From NCBI GenBank assembly GCA_051531935.1, contig JAOPTR010000007.1:310001-374000 (forward strand): a DNA stretch of 64,000 bases, in the 5' to 3' direction. Source of the stretch: OCS116 sp051531935. GTDB lineage: Bacteria > Pseudomonadota > Alphaproteobacteria > Rhizobiales > OSC116. Positions 1 through 8,477 of the stretch are shown here, piece after piece. Positions within the stretch are counted from its first letter, which is position 1. The number at the start of each line of letters is the position of its first letter. The translations under genes were made by a program, and so were the position numbers. The notes below the pieces were generated by a model. The model was not told the origin of the DNA, did no database searches, and saw only the letters and a program-made list of their open reading frames with translations.

Positions 1-578
1 ATACCTTTATTTCTGAACCCAATTAGCAATTCGAGTAAGGCATCACTATCGGTTTCGTTCAAAGAGGAAGTTGGCTCATCCAGTATTAATAATTTCACTT
101 CTTTGGAGAGTGCTTTTGCAATCTCAACCAATTGCTGTTTGCCTAAGCCCAAACTACCAACATGGGTATTTGGGTCTTCATTAAGCCCAACCATTTTTAA
201 CAACTCAGCAGTGCGTTTATTGGTTTCTGACCAATCAATCACACCATTTTTAGCCACCTCATTGCCCAAAAATATATTTTCAGCAATTGATAAAAGCGGC
301 ACTAAAGCTAATTCTTGATGGATAATAATTATGCCATCTTTTTCACTATCTACGATGCCTTTGAATTTTTTTACGTTTCCTTCGTAAGCGATTTCACCGC
401 TATATGTACCGTGCGGGTAAACCCCGGAAAGCACTTTCATTAAAGTCGATTTTCCTGCACCATTTTCGCCGACCAAGGCGTGTATTTCTCCGCGTTTAAC
501 CTCGATATTGACATTATCAAGAGCCTTAACACCTGGAAATTCTTTTGTGATGCCGCGCATTTCAAGAATTGTATTCAT
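1..578 (-). CDS. gguA: Sugar ABC transporter ATP-binding protein, GguA/XylG type (N-terminal part, cut by window edge)
   Basis: ATPase subunit that energises sugar import with the ChvE-type binding protein encoded just upstream on the same strand. The visible 192 codons start at an ATG at 578-576. They contain Walker A (GENGAGKST), the Q-loop region (IIHQELAL) and Walker B (LLILDEPTSSLNE), so this is the first of the two ATPase halves usual in the roughly 500-residue carbohydrate family 2 ATPases. The signature region reads SLGLGKQQLVEIAKAL, the degenerate form normal for the N-terminal half of this family. The second half, and presumably a permease gene, lie beyond base 1. The neighbouring chvE supports gguA over xylG or mglA. 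The symbol is by synteny and homology with Agrobacterium. Confidence 0.85.
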   Translation of the reverse strand, partial: MNTILEMRGITKEFPGVKALDNVNIEVKRGEIHALVGENGAGKSTLMKVLSGVYPHGTYSGEIAYEGNVKKFKGIVDSEKDGIIIIHQELALVPLLSIAENIFLGNEVAKNGVIDWSETNKRTAELLKMVGLNEDPNTHVGSLGLGKQQLVEIAKALSKEVKLLILDEPTSSLNETDSDALLELLIGFRNKG

Positions 579-607
579 TGATCTGTTCACCTAATTTTAT
601 AGGAAAT

Positions 608-639
608 TGGTTGTCATCATTATGCAATGATGACAACCA
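608..639 (-). promoter_or_regulatory. Intercistronic stem-loop between chvE and gguA
   Basis: Perfect 14-bp stem (608-621 with 626-639) closed by a 4-nt loop, in the 108-bp gap after the chvE stop. There is no long U tract after it on the minus strand, so full termination is unlikely. A hairpin here would protect the 3' end of chvE mRNA and allow more binding protein than ATPase to be made. The stem is seen directly; the role is inferred. Confidence 0.7.
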
Positions 640-686
640 GTCTATTCAATGCTGTGCTTTATAATGAGCATAGCAGGTAAATATAT

Positions 687-1754
687 TTATTTAATTTGGT
701 CCATTGTGTAATAGCCAGAACCAAGAAGAACTTCTTCCCAATTTGCAACAGTCACAGGTAATGGCTCAAGAAGATATGAAGGAACAATTTTTTCGCCGTT
801 ATCATATGTTTTTGTGTCATTAATTTCAGGTGTTTCACCTTTAAGCAACGCATCAACCATGCCAACAGTCACGCCAGCAAGTGTGCGAGTGTCTTTAAAG
901 ATTGTTGAATATTGCTCACCCGCAATCATTGATTTAACTGATTGAACTTCGGCATCTTGACCTGTTACGATTGGCATTTTTTCGCCATCAGAACCATAGC
1001 CAATACCTTTAAGTGAAGAAAGAATACCAATTGACAAACCATCATAAGGAGCTAAAGCACCATGTAATTTTTTATCGGTATAATTAGCTGAAAGTAGGTT
1101 ATCCATACGAGCTTGTGCAACCGCACCGTCCCAACGTAGAGTGCCCACTTTATCCATGCCAATTTGGCCAGATTGAATGACGATGTCACCAGAATCAATC
1201 ATAGGCTGAAGCACTGACATTGCACCATCATAGAAGAAGAACGCGTTGTTATCATCTGGTGAGCCACCAAATAATTCAACATTCCAAGGTTTTTGATCGC
1301 CAAAACGTTCTGTTAGACCATTCACAAGATTGGTAGCTTGCAATACGCCTACTTTGAAATTGTCGAATGTTGCATAATAATCAACATGCTTTGAGCCTTT
1401 AATCAAACGATCATAAGCGATGATTTTTACGCCAGCAGCAGCAGCATTTTCCAGCACATTAGATAATGTAGTGCCGTCAATAGCGCCAATAACCAAAACA
1501 TTTACACCCTTAGTGACCATGTTTTCAATTTGAGCAAGCTGATTTGGAATGTCATCTTCAGCATATTGCAAATCAGTTGTATAGCCAGCAGCAGCAAATT
1601 GCTTAACCATGCTATTGCCATCTGCAATCCAACGGGCGGATGATTTTGTAGGCATTGAAATACCAACAAGGCCTTCAGCAACGGCAACAATTGGTGCCGC
1701 TAGCAACGAAGTACTTACGGCAGCTGCCATAAGAATTTTATTAAAGATTTTCAT
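687..1754 (-). CDS. chvE: ChvE-type periplasmic sugar-binding protein
   Basis: High-affinity periplasmic receptor for monosaccharides (arabinose, galactose and glucose in Agrobacterium), feeding the GguA/GguB ABC transporter. The 355 residues begin with a signal peptide, with likely cleavage after Ala26 (AVA/EG). The mature protein carries long segments I recognise from ChvE, such as MPTKSSARWIADGNSMVKQ, DDIPNQLAQIENMVTKGV and GGSPDDNNAFFFYDGAMSVL, and is the same length as that protein. In Agrobacterium ChvE also signals to VirA and to chemotaxis; nothing in this window shows a virulence role. The gene is first in its operon, divergent from a GbpR-like regulator, and followed by a strong hairpin. 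Identification is by recalled sequence similarity. Confidence 0.92.
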   Translation of the reverse strand: MKIFNKILMAAAVSTSLLAAPIVAVAEGLVGISMPTKSSARWIADGNSMVKQFAAAGYTTDLQYAEDDIPNQLAQIENMVTKGVNVLVIGAIDGTTLSNVLENAAAAGVKIIAYDRLIKGSKHVDYYATFDNFKVGVLQATNLVNGLTERFGDQKPWNVELFGGSPDDNNAFFFYDGAMSVLQPMIDSGDIVIQSGQIGMDKVGTLRWDGAVAQARMDNLLSANYTDKKLHGALAPYDGLSIGILSSLKGIGYGSDGEKMPIVTGQDAEVQSVKSMIAGEQYSTIFKDTRTLAGVTVGMVDALLKGETPEINDTKTYDNGEKIVPSYLLEPLPVTVANWEEVLLGSGYYTMDQIK

Positions 1755-1889
1755 AATTTTTCCCTTTTTTATGACTTCAAATACTCAAATTAAAATCTGA
1801 ATATTCTCTCAGTGCGTTGAAAGTGAAATTGAAATCACCCACACCGAACGCAATTATCTAAATAGATATGCGAGCCTAATTTAAACAAG

Positions 1890-1945
1890 TTATGATATGC
1901 AGGTCAAATTCATAATGTGATTGATGTTATATCAAATTGGATATA
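1890..1945. promoter_or_regulatory. Paired inverted repeats in the chvE/gbpR divergent promoter
   Basis: The 234-bp divergent gap holds two perfect 6-bp inverted repeats: TTATGA-N14-TCATAA (1890-1915) and TATATC-N6-GATATA (1928-1945). LysR-type regulators bind interrupted dyads between divergent genes, so these are candidate GbpR sites controlling both chvE and gbpR. The repeats are AT-rich and short, so chance is not excluded. Confidence 0.4.
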
Positions 1946-1988
1946 TTGTGAGTTTGGACATGTTTAAATAGAATTGTAAGGTAGGGAA

Positions 1989-2966
1989 ATGGTAGACATC
2001 TCAAAGTTAAATGGCTCGATGCAGCAAGACAATTTAATTTCAAATGGTTTGAAATTTAATCAGTTGAAATTAATTGCACTTCTTAACGAAACCAAAAAAA
2101 TTAGTGCCGCTGCTGCCATATTACATATTTCGCAACCTTCAGCTTCTCGTCTATTGGCCGAATTAGAAAAAGTGGTAGGTAATAAATTATACATCCGAAA
2201 CTCAAAAGGCATCACTTTAAATGAAGCCGGAATTGTATTTGCGAAAAGAGCCAAACAAATGCTCAAGCTGTTGGATGATACCAATCGAGAGGTGGTTGAA
2301 ACTGGCGAAGGGATTAGGGGGAGAGTGAATATTGGTGCAGTCACGGGGCCAGCTTTAGAAATGTTATTACCTTTTGTTAAAAAAGCCCGTCTTCAGCACC
2401 CAAATATTGAATTATCAATTGCGGTAGATACAAGCCCTAAATTGGCAGAAAGCATGCTAAATGGGCAGATGGATTTCTATATAGGCCGCATCACTGAAGA
2501 AATTGACCCAAGGCCATTCCAAACCAAATTAATTGGTAAAGAACCTTTTGTACTCATTGTCAGACATGACCACCCGCTTACACGGAGGAAAGAAATAGAT
2601 ATTAAGGACTGCACTGGTTATGATTGGATTTTGCAAGCTCCAGGGGCGCTAATGCGGCATACGATAGAGAGATATTTTGCAGAAAATAGTTACCAAATGC
2701 CAAATCAGATTATAAACACTTCAAGCGTTATGATGACTCTCGGAATCATCAGCCAATCAAACGCAGTTGCACCTGTTGCTCGCTCTGTTGCAGAGTTTTA
2801 TGGCAATTACGATGATAAGCGTTTCCCAAGCCGCATTGCGCAATTATCCATTGCCGATGACATACATGTTTCAGATTATTCTCTGGTAAACTTATCAATG
2901 AAAGAGCTATCTCCAGCATCCAAGATTTTATACGATATGATGAACGAACAAATATCCAGTCTATAG
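1989..2966 (+). CDS. gbpR: LysR-family regulator, GbpR-like
   Basis: Transcription regulator that in Agrobacterium and Azospirillum controls the sugar-binding protein gene beside it. The 325 residues have an N-terminal winged HTH (about 25-85, with LKLIALLNETKKISAAAAIL and ISQPSASRLLAELE) and a C-terminal LysR substrate-binding domain (about 110-300). It is slightly longer than a typical LysR because of an approximately 20-residue N-terminal extension, and the ATG at 1989 follows a purine-rich GGTAGGGAA. It is divergent from chvE, which is the main reason for preferring gbpR over a generic LysR call. It ends 5 bp before the convergent galM stop. Confidence 0.75.
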   Translation: MVDISKLNGSMQQDNLISNGLKFNQLKLIALLNETKKISAAAAILHISQPSASRLLAELEKVVGNKLYIRNSKGITLNEAGIVFAKRAKQMLKLLDDTNREVVETGEGIRGRVNIGAVTGPALEMLLPFVKKARLQHPNIELSIAVDTSPKLAESMLNGQMDFYIGRITEEIDPRPFQTKLIGKEPFVLIVRHDHPLTRRKEIDIKDCTGYDWILQAPGALMRHTIERYFAENSYQMPNQIINTSSVMMTLGIISQSNAVAPVARSVAEFYGNYDDKRFPSRIAQLSIADDIHVSDYSLVNLSMKELSPASKILYDMMNEQISSL

Positions 2967-2971
2967 AATGT

Positions 2972-4048
2972 TCAAGTTTCAGAAATAAAATGATATTCTA
3001 TAATTTGGTGATATTTTTCACCCGCCAATAAAGGACTGGTTGGAAAATGAGGAATGACAGGGCCATTTGGGTAATCTTGTGCTTCTAGACAAAAGCCTGC
3101 GTATTTTGATACGATTTTATTATCTTGCAAATTTGTTGGCGTTAGATGTGGGCCAGAATAAAATTGATTGCACGGTTGAGTGCTAACAACTTTTAAGGCT
3201 CGGCCTGTTTTGAGAGATTTCACAAGAGCATGCGGCTTCATTTTCCCATCATTGGCACCAATAACAAAACTAATGTCATAACCATTATTTACAGCGCGCA
3301 TTTCATCGTCGGGGTTCTCAGTGCCTTTTCGGATGGAAGTTAATTCTCTAAGGTCAAATGGTGTCGCGTCGACAGGTTTAATTTCACCAGTACAAAGTGT
3401 TTCAGCATCTAATGGAGTGAAAAAATTGGAGTGTATTTGTATTTCATGATCCAGTATAGACGCGCTACCGTCACTGGCGATGCCATCTAAGTTAAAGTAA
3501 GCATGGTTTGTAAGGTTTACATAAGTATCTTGATCGCAAATTGCATCATACTCAATGGTAAGTACATTGCTGTAGCTCAGTTTGTAAGTGACGGAAACAT
3601 TGAGATTGCCAGGATAGCCACCTTCGCCATCAGGGCTAACACGCTCCAATTTTATAGCAACACCATCATCATACTCAATTTCTTTGGCTTTGAATGGTTG
3701 GAAACCAAAGCCGTTTGGGCCGCCGTGTAATTGATTATTGCCATCATTTATTTCGAGTTGATACAGTTTATCGTTTAAAGTGAATTGGCCTTTTGTTATG
3801 CGGTTTGCATAACGACCAACAGTTGTTCCGAATGAACCCGTGCTATTTACATAATCAGGTAAATTGTTAAACCCAAGGCAAACTTCATCTAGTTTTCCAT
3901 CACGATCGGGAAATTTAATACTGGTAATGATGGCGCCATATTCACAAATACCGACTTGGCAATTATGACCGTTATCTAAAGTGAAATGAAGAATTTTTTG
4001 GTTATTTGTTAGAGAACCAAAATCTCTAATTATCACAGATTCAGTCAT
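2972..4048 (-). CDS. galM: Aldose 1-epimerase (mutarotase)
   Basis: Interconverts alpha and beta anomers of aldoses such as galactose and arabinose in the cytoplasm, before kinase or dehydrogenase steps. The 358 residues match family length. Visible landmarks are GRYANRITKGQF, the LHGGPNGFGFQP segment with an active-site His, NLTNHAYFNLDG with the second catalytic His, and CLEAQDYPNGP near the C terminus with the catalytic Glu. The gene lies 22 bp after the GntR gene and is the last gene of the ytfQRT-yjfF-gntR-galM run, so it probably serves the imported sugar. Start ATG has AAGG 7 nt upstream. There is no terminator in the 5-bp convergent gap with gbpR. Confidence 0.92.
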   Translation of the reverse strand: MTESVIIRDFGSLTNNQKILHFTLDNGHNCQVGICEYGAIITSIKFPDRDGKLDEVCLGFNNLPDYVNSTGSFGTTVGRYANRITKGQFTLNDKLYQLEINDGNNQLHGGPNGFGFQPFKAKEIEYDDGVAIKLERVSPDGEGGYPGNLNVSVTYKLSYSNVLTIEYDAICDQDTYVNLTNHAYFNLDGIASDGSASILDHEIQIHSNFFTPLDAETLCTGEIKPVDATPFDLRELTSIRKGTENPDDEMRAVNNGYDISFVIGANDGKMKPHALVKSLKTGRALKVVSTQPCNQFYSGPHLTPTNLQDNKIVSKYAGFCLEAQDYPNGPVIPHFPTSPLLAGEKYHQIIEYHFISET

Positions 4049-4070
4049 TGCAATGCCTTGTAAATTTAAA

Positions 4071-4799
4071 TTATTTTTTTCTGTCTAAAACACGCTCTAG
4101 GCCTATTTTAATTACATTTTCCATGGCTGCTCGCGCTTGAGCGCCATTTCCATCTGAAATAGCAAGAACAATAGCGCGATGTGCCGAAGCATTTTCAGCA
4201 ACCTTTTGATAATCATCTCGCGGTGAACTTATAGCAAATATTCCCGCCAAAGCCGCCTCAATCATTGAACCCACTGAATGCATGATTGGGTTTTTTGAAG
4301 CCGTTATAACCGCTAAATGGAACTTTACGTCTACTTCGGCTCTCTTAGCACGTGTATCGGTGGCCATTCCCATAGCTTCAGCAAGATCAAACAACTCTTG
4401 AATGTCTTCCTTTTCAGCATTTTTTGCCGCTAGTTCAGCCGCAAAAGGCTCAAAAGAAAGGCGCACTTCGCTTAGATGTTTTAAAAACTCAGTATTGACA
4501 CCAGATTCAAAATGCCAAGCAATCACATCATAATCTAAAAGGTTCCAATTTGCTTTTTTCTGAACACGCGTACCAACTTTAGAACGTGGGAAAATTAGGC
4601 CCTTTGCACTTAAAGTTTTCATAGCTTCGCGAATAACAGTTCGCGAAACGCCATATTTATCCATTAAATCTAAATGGCCAGGCAATATCGATTCCAAAGG
4701 ATATTCGCCTTTAATTATAGACAGACCAATTTCGTGAACCACGTAGGCGTGGCTATTACGCATTACACGACCTGAAATTATTGCTTCCATAGACCCCAT
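4071..4799 (-). CDS. GntR-family regulator, FadR/FCD subfamily, of the ytf operon
   Basis: 242-residue regulator with an N-terminal winged HTH (about 15-80: GHLDLMDKYGVSRTVIREAMKTLSAKGLI) and an all-helical FCD ligand domain (about 105-230), whose FHLAVITASKNP and SAHRAIVLAI segments hold the usual metal/ligand His residues. It lies between yjfF (21-bp gap) and galM (22-bp gap), so it is co-transcribed with the sugar transporter and probably senses the imported sugar or an early metabolite. A sequence matching the FadR-subfamily operator consensus lies before ytfQ at 9493-9503, suggesting autoregulation of the whole operon. Repressor or activator cannot be told from sequence. Confidence 0.85.
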   Translation of the reverse strand: MGSMEAIISGRVMRNSHAYVVHEIGLSIIKGEYPLESILPGHLDLMDKYGVSRTVIREAMKTLSAKGLIFPRSKVGTRVQKKANWNLLDYDVIAWHFESGVNTEFLKHLSEVRLSFEPFAAELAAKNAEKEDIQELFDLAEAMGMATDTRAKRAEVDVKFHLAVITASKNPIMHSVGSMIEAALAGIFAISSPRDDYQKVAENASAHRAIVLAISDGNGAQARAAMENVIKIGLERVLDRKK

Positions 4800-4820
4800 A
4801 GAAAGGTGCGCCTTAAGTAA

Positions 4821-5786
4821 TTATTTTTTTTGGGCTGACGCGGCTAGTAGTAAGCCCTTTTGCATAAGAATAAAAGAAAAAAGTAGAATGCCAATTACGA
4901 TCTTCGTCCACCAACTAGATAGAGTTCCATCAAAAATTATATAGGTTTGTATGAGTCCCATTATTAACACACCAATTAGTGTGCCAGCAATAAACCCACT
5001 ACCACCTGTTAGCAATGCTCCGCCGATGACAACAGCGGCAATGGCATCTAACTCTACACCTACAGCGGCAAGGGAATAGCCAGCCGAGGTGTAAAGAGAA
5101 AATGTTATGCCCGCAAGCCCAGCTAGAAAACCAGAAATTGCATATATGCCAATTGTCGTACGTGCGACAGGTACACCCATTAACTTAGATGTAGGAATAC
5201 CCCCACCTAATGCAAAAACATTGGTACCAAATTTGGTTCGATGGGCGATAATAATACCAACAAAAAAGACAACCAGCATAGCAGCGCCAATAACCGTTAT
5301 TCTACCTCCGCCGGGTAAGCGATAAAAGCTATCCTGTAAAAAAGTATAAAACTCATGCTTAACAGGAACACTATCTGTGCTGATAACAAAGGCAATGCCG
5401 CGAGCTAAAAACATGCCAGCCAAGGTAACCACAAAGGGGGGCATTTCTAGATAATGAATTATTGCCCCCATAATTCCGCCAAAAATAGCGGTGATGATAA
5501 GAACTAAGGCAAACACCACGAGCGGGTGTAATGATGTTTCTTTGAGGACAACAGCGATAAACACGCCCGTAAAAGCAATGACCGAGCCGATGGATAAATC
5601 TATCCCACCCGATAAAATAACAAATGTCATACCTACTGCTGCAATGCCTAAAAAAGCATTATCCGTTAAAAGATTACCAACAACTCGAGTGGATAACATA
5701 TAGGGAAATTGAGAATAGCATAAAGCATAAGCAAGAATAAAAATGAGGCTTGTTGCGATTAGCGGTAAGTAACGAGATTTCATCAT
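4821..5786 (-). CDS. yjfF: Sugar ABC transporter permease, YjfF type
   Basis: Inner-membrane permease, one of two in the YtfQRT-YjfF importer for galactofuranose and similar sugars. The 321 residues are almost wholly hydrophobic, with about 8-10 membrane segments and the BPD_transp_2 signature (VGMTFVILSGGIDLSIGSV near the N terminus, AAVVIGGALLTGG near residue 250). Its ATG overlaps the ytfT stop by 4 bp (ATGA), so the two permeases are translationally coupled. The order ytfQ-ytfR-ytfT-yjfF equals that of E. coli, which supports the symbol. Substrate is inferred from the binding protein. Confidence 0.9.
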   Translation of the reverse strand: MMKSRYLPLIATSLIFILAYALCYSQFPYMLSTRVVGNLLTDNAFLGIAAVGMTFVILSGGIDLSIGSVIAFTGVFIAVVLKETSLHPLVVFALVLIITAIFGGIMGAIIHYLEMPPFVVTLAGMFLARGIAFVISTDSVPVKHEFYTFLQDSFYRLPGGGRITVIGAAMLVVFFVGIIIAHRTKFGTNVFALGGGIPTSKLMGVPVARTTIGIYAISGFLAGLAGITFSLYTSAGYSLAAVGVELDAIAAVVIGGALLTGGSGFIAGTLIGVLIMGLIQTYIIFDGTLSSWWTKIVIGILLFSFILMQKGLLLAASAQKK

Positions 5787-6799
5787 GAAATAGGCTCCTT
5801 CGAATTGGTCGATTTATCTGCATCGCGACGGTCCCGATATTCTAAATATTTTGTCTGTAGAGCAGGTGATTGTATGACTAAGATGATTACAATGATTGCA
5901 GCCTTGATTATTAAATTGAATTCTGGTGGGAAACCAGAAAGCAAAATACCCGTATTGATTGATTGAATAATCATAGCTCCAATGAGCGATCCGATAAGCG
6001 TAAAACGCCCACCTAATAAAGATGTGCCGCCAACAACAACCGCTAAGATTGCATCTAATTCTAACCACAAACCTGCATTGTTAGCATCAGCGCCTTTTAT
6101 GTCTGCTGCTGCGATTGTGCCTGCTAATGCAGCGCAGATACCAGAAACTACATAAACTAAGACCAGAAGCACCTTCGCGTTTACACCAGAGAATGTACTG
6201 GCTCTATGATTAATGCCAATTGATTCTATAAGCATTCCAAGCGCAGTTCTTCGAACAATAAAGGTGATGATAGCTCCAAAAGATATCCATATCAGTATCG
6301 GTGTGGGTATAGAAAACACCGAGCCGCTACCAACAAAAATCAGCCCTTCATCGTTGAATGTTAGGATGGCACCTTCAGTTATTAACTGTGCAATACCACG
6401 ACCTGCCACCATTAAAATCAGCGTAGCGATGATGGGTTGAATGTTTAAGAAAGAAACCAAAACACCGTTCCAAAGGCCGCAAATTAAACCAGCCAGTAGC
6501 GCTAAAGACATGGCTAAAACCACACCGCCGCCACTGTCGACCGTGGATGCCGCAACAGCACCACAAATTGCCATAACGGCGCCGACTGATAAATCAATGC
6601 CTTTTGTGGCAATTACCAAAGTCATGCCGACACATAAGAGTGCCACTGGCGCACCGCGGTTTAAAACGTCGATCATTGTACCGTAAAATTTACCATTTGC
6701 GATTTCAATTTTAAAGAAATCGGGAAACACGAGGTAATTTAGTAATAAAATAATAGCTAATGTCGTTAATTGTGGGGCGTAGCGTTTCAGGCTGTTCAT
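5783..6799 (-). CDS. ytfT: Sugar ABC transporter permease, YtfT type
   Basis: First of the paired permeases of the importer, 338 residues with about 8-10 membrane spans. It carries the family motif VGMTLVIATKGIDLSVGAVMA (residues about 57-77) and LAVVVGGTSLLGGR further on. The short charged C terminus (RDRRDADKSTNSKEP) is cytoplasmic. It overlaps ytfR by 4 bp upstream and yjfF by 4 bp downstream. Family and order match E. coli ytfT. Two different permeases imply a heterodimeric channel. Confidence 0.9.
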   Translation of the reverse strand: MNSLKRYAPQLTTLAIILLLNYLVFPDFFKIEIANGKFYGTMIDVLNRGAPVALLCVGMTLVIATKGIDLSVGAVMAICGAVAASTVDSGGGVVLAMSLALLAGLICGLWNGVLVSFLNIQPIIATLILMVAGRGIAQLITEGAILTFNDEGLIFVGSGSVFSIPTPILIWISFGAIITFIVRRTALGMLIESIGINHRASTFSGVNAKVLLVLVYVVSGICAALAGTIAAADIKGADANNAGLWLELDAILAVVVGGTSLLGGRFTLIGSLIGAMIIQSINTGILLSGFPPEFNLIIKAAIIVIILVIQSPALQTKYLEYRDRRDADKSTNSKEPIS

Positions 6800-8337
6800 G
6801 AGATAACCCCTTTTAATTCATATCCATCATCAGCAACATTTAAATCTGCAGCAATTGTTTCGACAATATTATTGGTTGAAATTTCAGAACCCACTAATTC
6901 AGCTATGTGTTCATGGTCTCTGACTACGATTATTCTATGGCTGTATACGACCAATTCATCAAGTTCAGATGAGATAACTAATAAAGACATGCCATCGTCA
7001 CATAATTCTTCAATAAGGCGAATTATCTCTGCATGAGCTCCAACGTCTATGCCGCGTGTTGGCTCGTCTAATATTAAAAATTCGGGGTTCGTTGCCAACC
7101 AGCGCGCCAAGATAACCTTTTGTTGGTTACCACCTGACAATAACCGAATTGATTTTTCGGGATCTGGCGGGCGTATATCTAGAGCCTTGATGTATTTGTT
7201 ACATATTTCATTTTGTTCGGCTTTTGGCAATGGTTTCATCCAACCGCGCTGAGCTTGCAAGGCTAATATAATATTTTCTCGCACTGATAAATCGGCAATG
7301 ATACCATCACTCTTTCTATCTTCTGGGCAAAAACCAAACCTGTTTGCTATGGCCGCACGCGGTGATGATAGATTGATTGCTTTGCCCTTTAATTTTGCTG
7401 TCCCGCTATCATGTGGGGATACACCAAATAATGTTTCGGCGGTTTCTGTACGGCCAGAACCAAGCAGGCCAGCAAAGCCTACTACTTCTCCTTTGCCAAC
7501 CGTTAAGTTGAAAGGTTGTATTGATTGTTTGCGCCCAAATTCGGTAAATTCAACCAGAGGTTCGCGTATTTCGTCAGAATATGTCTTGGTTTTGACCTCT
7601 TCACCAAGTTCATAACCCAACATCATTGTGACCAAGTCGATACTTGAAATGTCTTCGGTGGCGACAGTTTCAATTAGTGCCCCATTTCGAAGTACAGTAA
7701 TGGTGTCGCTAATTTCAAAAACTTGATCTAGAAAATGTGAGATAAATATAATGCCAATATTTTTTTCTTTTAATTTTTTTATCACACCAAACAGCATTTG
7801 AACTTCTTTGGCATCAAGGCTTGCTGTTGGTTCATCAAGAATAAGGACTTTTCCTGATAAATCGACAGCCCTGGCAATCGCAATAATTTGCTGAATTGCA
7901 ACACTATATGTTGATAGCAGTTGAGCCACGTCAATTTCTAGCCCGTACTGGCTTAAAATTTCTTTGGTTTGATTATTCATCTGGCGCGTTTGAATCATGC
8001 CCCATTTTTTGGGTTGGCGGCCAATCATCATATTTTCAGCAACTGTTAAATTACCTAATAAATTGACTTCTTGGTATACAGTCCCGATTCCAAGCCCTTG
8101 GGCATTTAGTGTGTTCTTTGGGTCTATGGATTGTCCGTTTAACTTTATTTCGCCACCGTCTCGACGGTAAGCACCAGTAAGGCATTTAATTAGGGTGGAT
8201 TTTCCAGCACCATTTTCACCAAGTAAGGCGTGGACTTCGCCAGATTTTAAAGTGAAATCAACTTTATCAAGTGCAATAACACCCGGGAAAACTTTATCAA
8301 TTTGACTGGCTTCTAATAAGGGATTAGCGGTATTCAT
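6796..8337 (-). CDS. ytfR: Sugar ABC transporter ATPase, YtfR type
   Basis: Cytoplasmic ATPase with two fused ABC domains (513 residues, normal length). The N-terminal half has Walker A GENGAGKST at about 40-48 and Walker B VLILDEPTASLD. The C-terminal half has the degenerate Walker A GLLGSGRTE, signature LSGGNQQKVILARW and Walker B FLILDEPTRGID, as in all sugar family 2 ATPases, where only the first site is fully competent. ATG has GAGG upstream. It overlaps ytfT by 4 bp. It is separated from ytfQ by 140 bp containing two hairpins, which probably lower its expression relative to the binding protein. Confidence 0.93.
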   Translation of the reverse strand: MNTANPLLEASQIDKVFPGVIALDKVDFTLKSGEVHALLGENGAGKSTLIKCLTGAYRRDGGEIKLNGQSIDPKNTLNAQGLGIGTVYQEVNLLGNLTVAENMMIGRQPKKWGMIQTRQMNNQTKEILSQYGLEIDVAQLLSTYSVAIQQIIAIARAVDLSGKVLILDEPTASLDAKEVQMLFGVIKKLKEKNIGIIFISHFLDQVFEISDTITVLRNGALIETVATEDISSIDLVTMMLGYELGEEVKTKTYSDEIREPLVEFTEFGRKQSIQPFNLTVGKGEVVGFAGLLGSGRTETAETLFGVSPHDSGTAKLKGKAINLSSPRAAIANRFGFCPEDRKSDGIIADLSVRENIILALQAQRGWMKPLPKAEQNEICNKYIKALDIRPPDPEKSIRLLSGGNQQKVILARWLATNPEFLILDEPTRGIDVGAHAEIIRLIEELCDDGMSLLVISSELDELVVYSHRIIVVRDHEHIAELVGSEISTNNIVETIAADLNVADDGYELKGVIS

Positions 8338-8350
8338 GACGGCCTCAAAT

Positions 8351-8447
8351 AAATTATCAATAAAAGTATTTTGATAATTTTTAGATTTTATTCAAGTGAA
8401 TTATAAAACATAGGCCAGCCTTGGGTTTGAACCCTAGACCAACCTAT
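8351..8447 (-). promoter_or_regulatory. Two stem-loops between ytfQ and ytfR
   Basis: On the minus-strand transcript the first hairpin (8447 down to 8410) is a long imperfect stem of about 16 bp with several G-U pairs and one A-A mismatch. The second (8380 to 8351) is a perfect 10-bp AT-rich stem with a 10-nt loop. Neither is followed by a clean U tract. Together they probably stabilise or partly terminate ytfQ mRNA. Structures are read from the sequence by pairing; function is inferred. Confidence 0.6.
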
Positions 8448-8477
8448 ATTTTAAAGTGAAAAATTTATGACTATATC

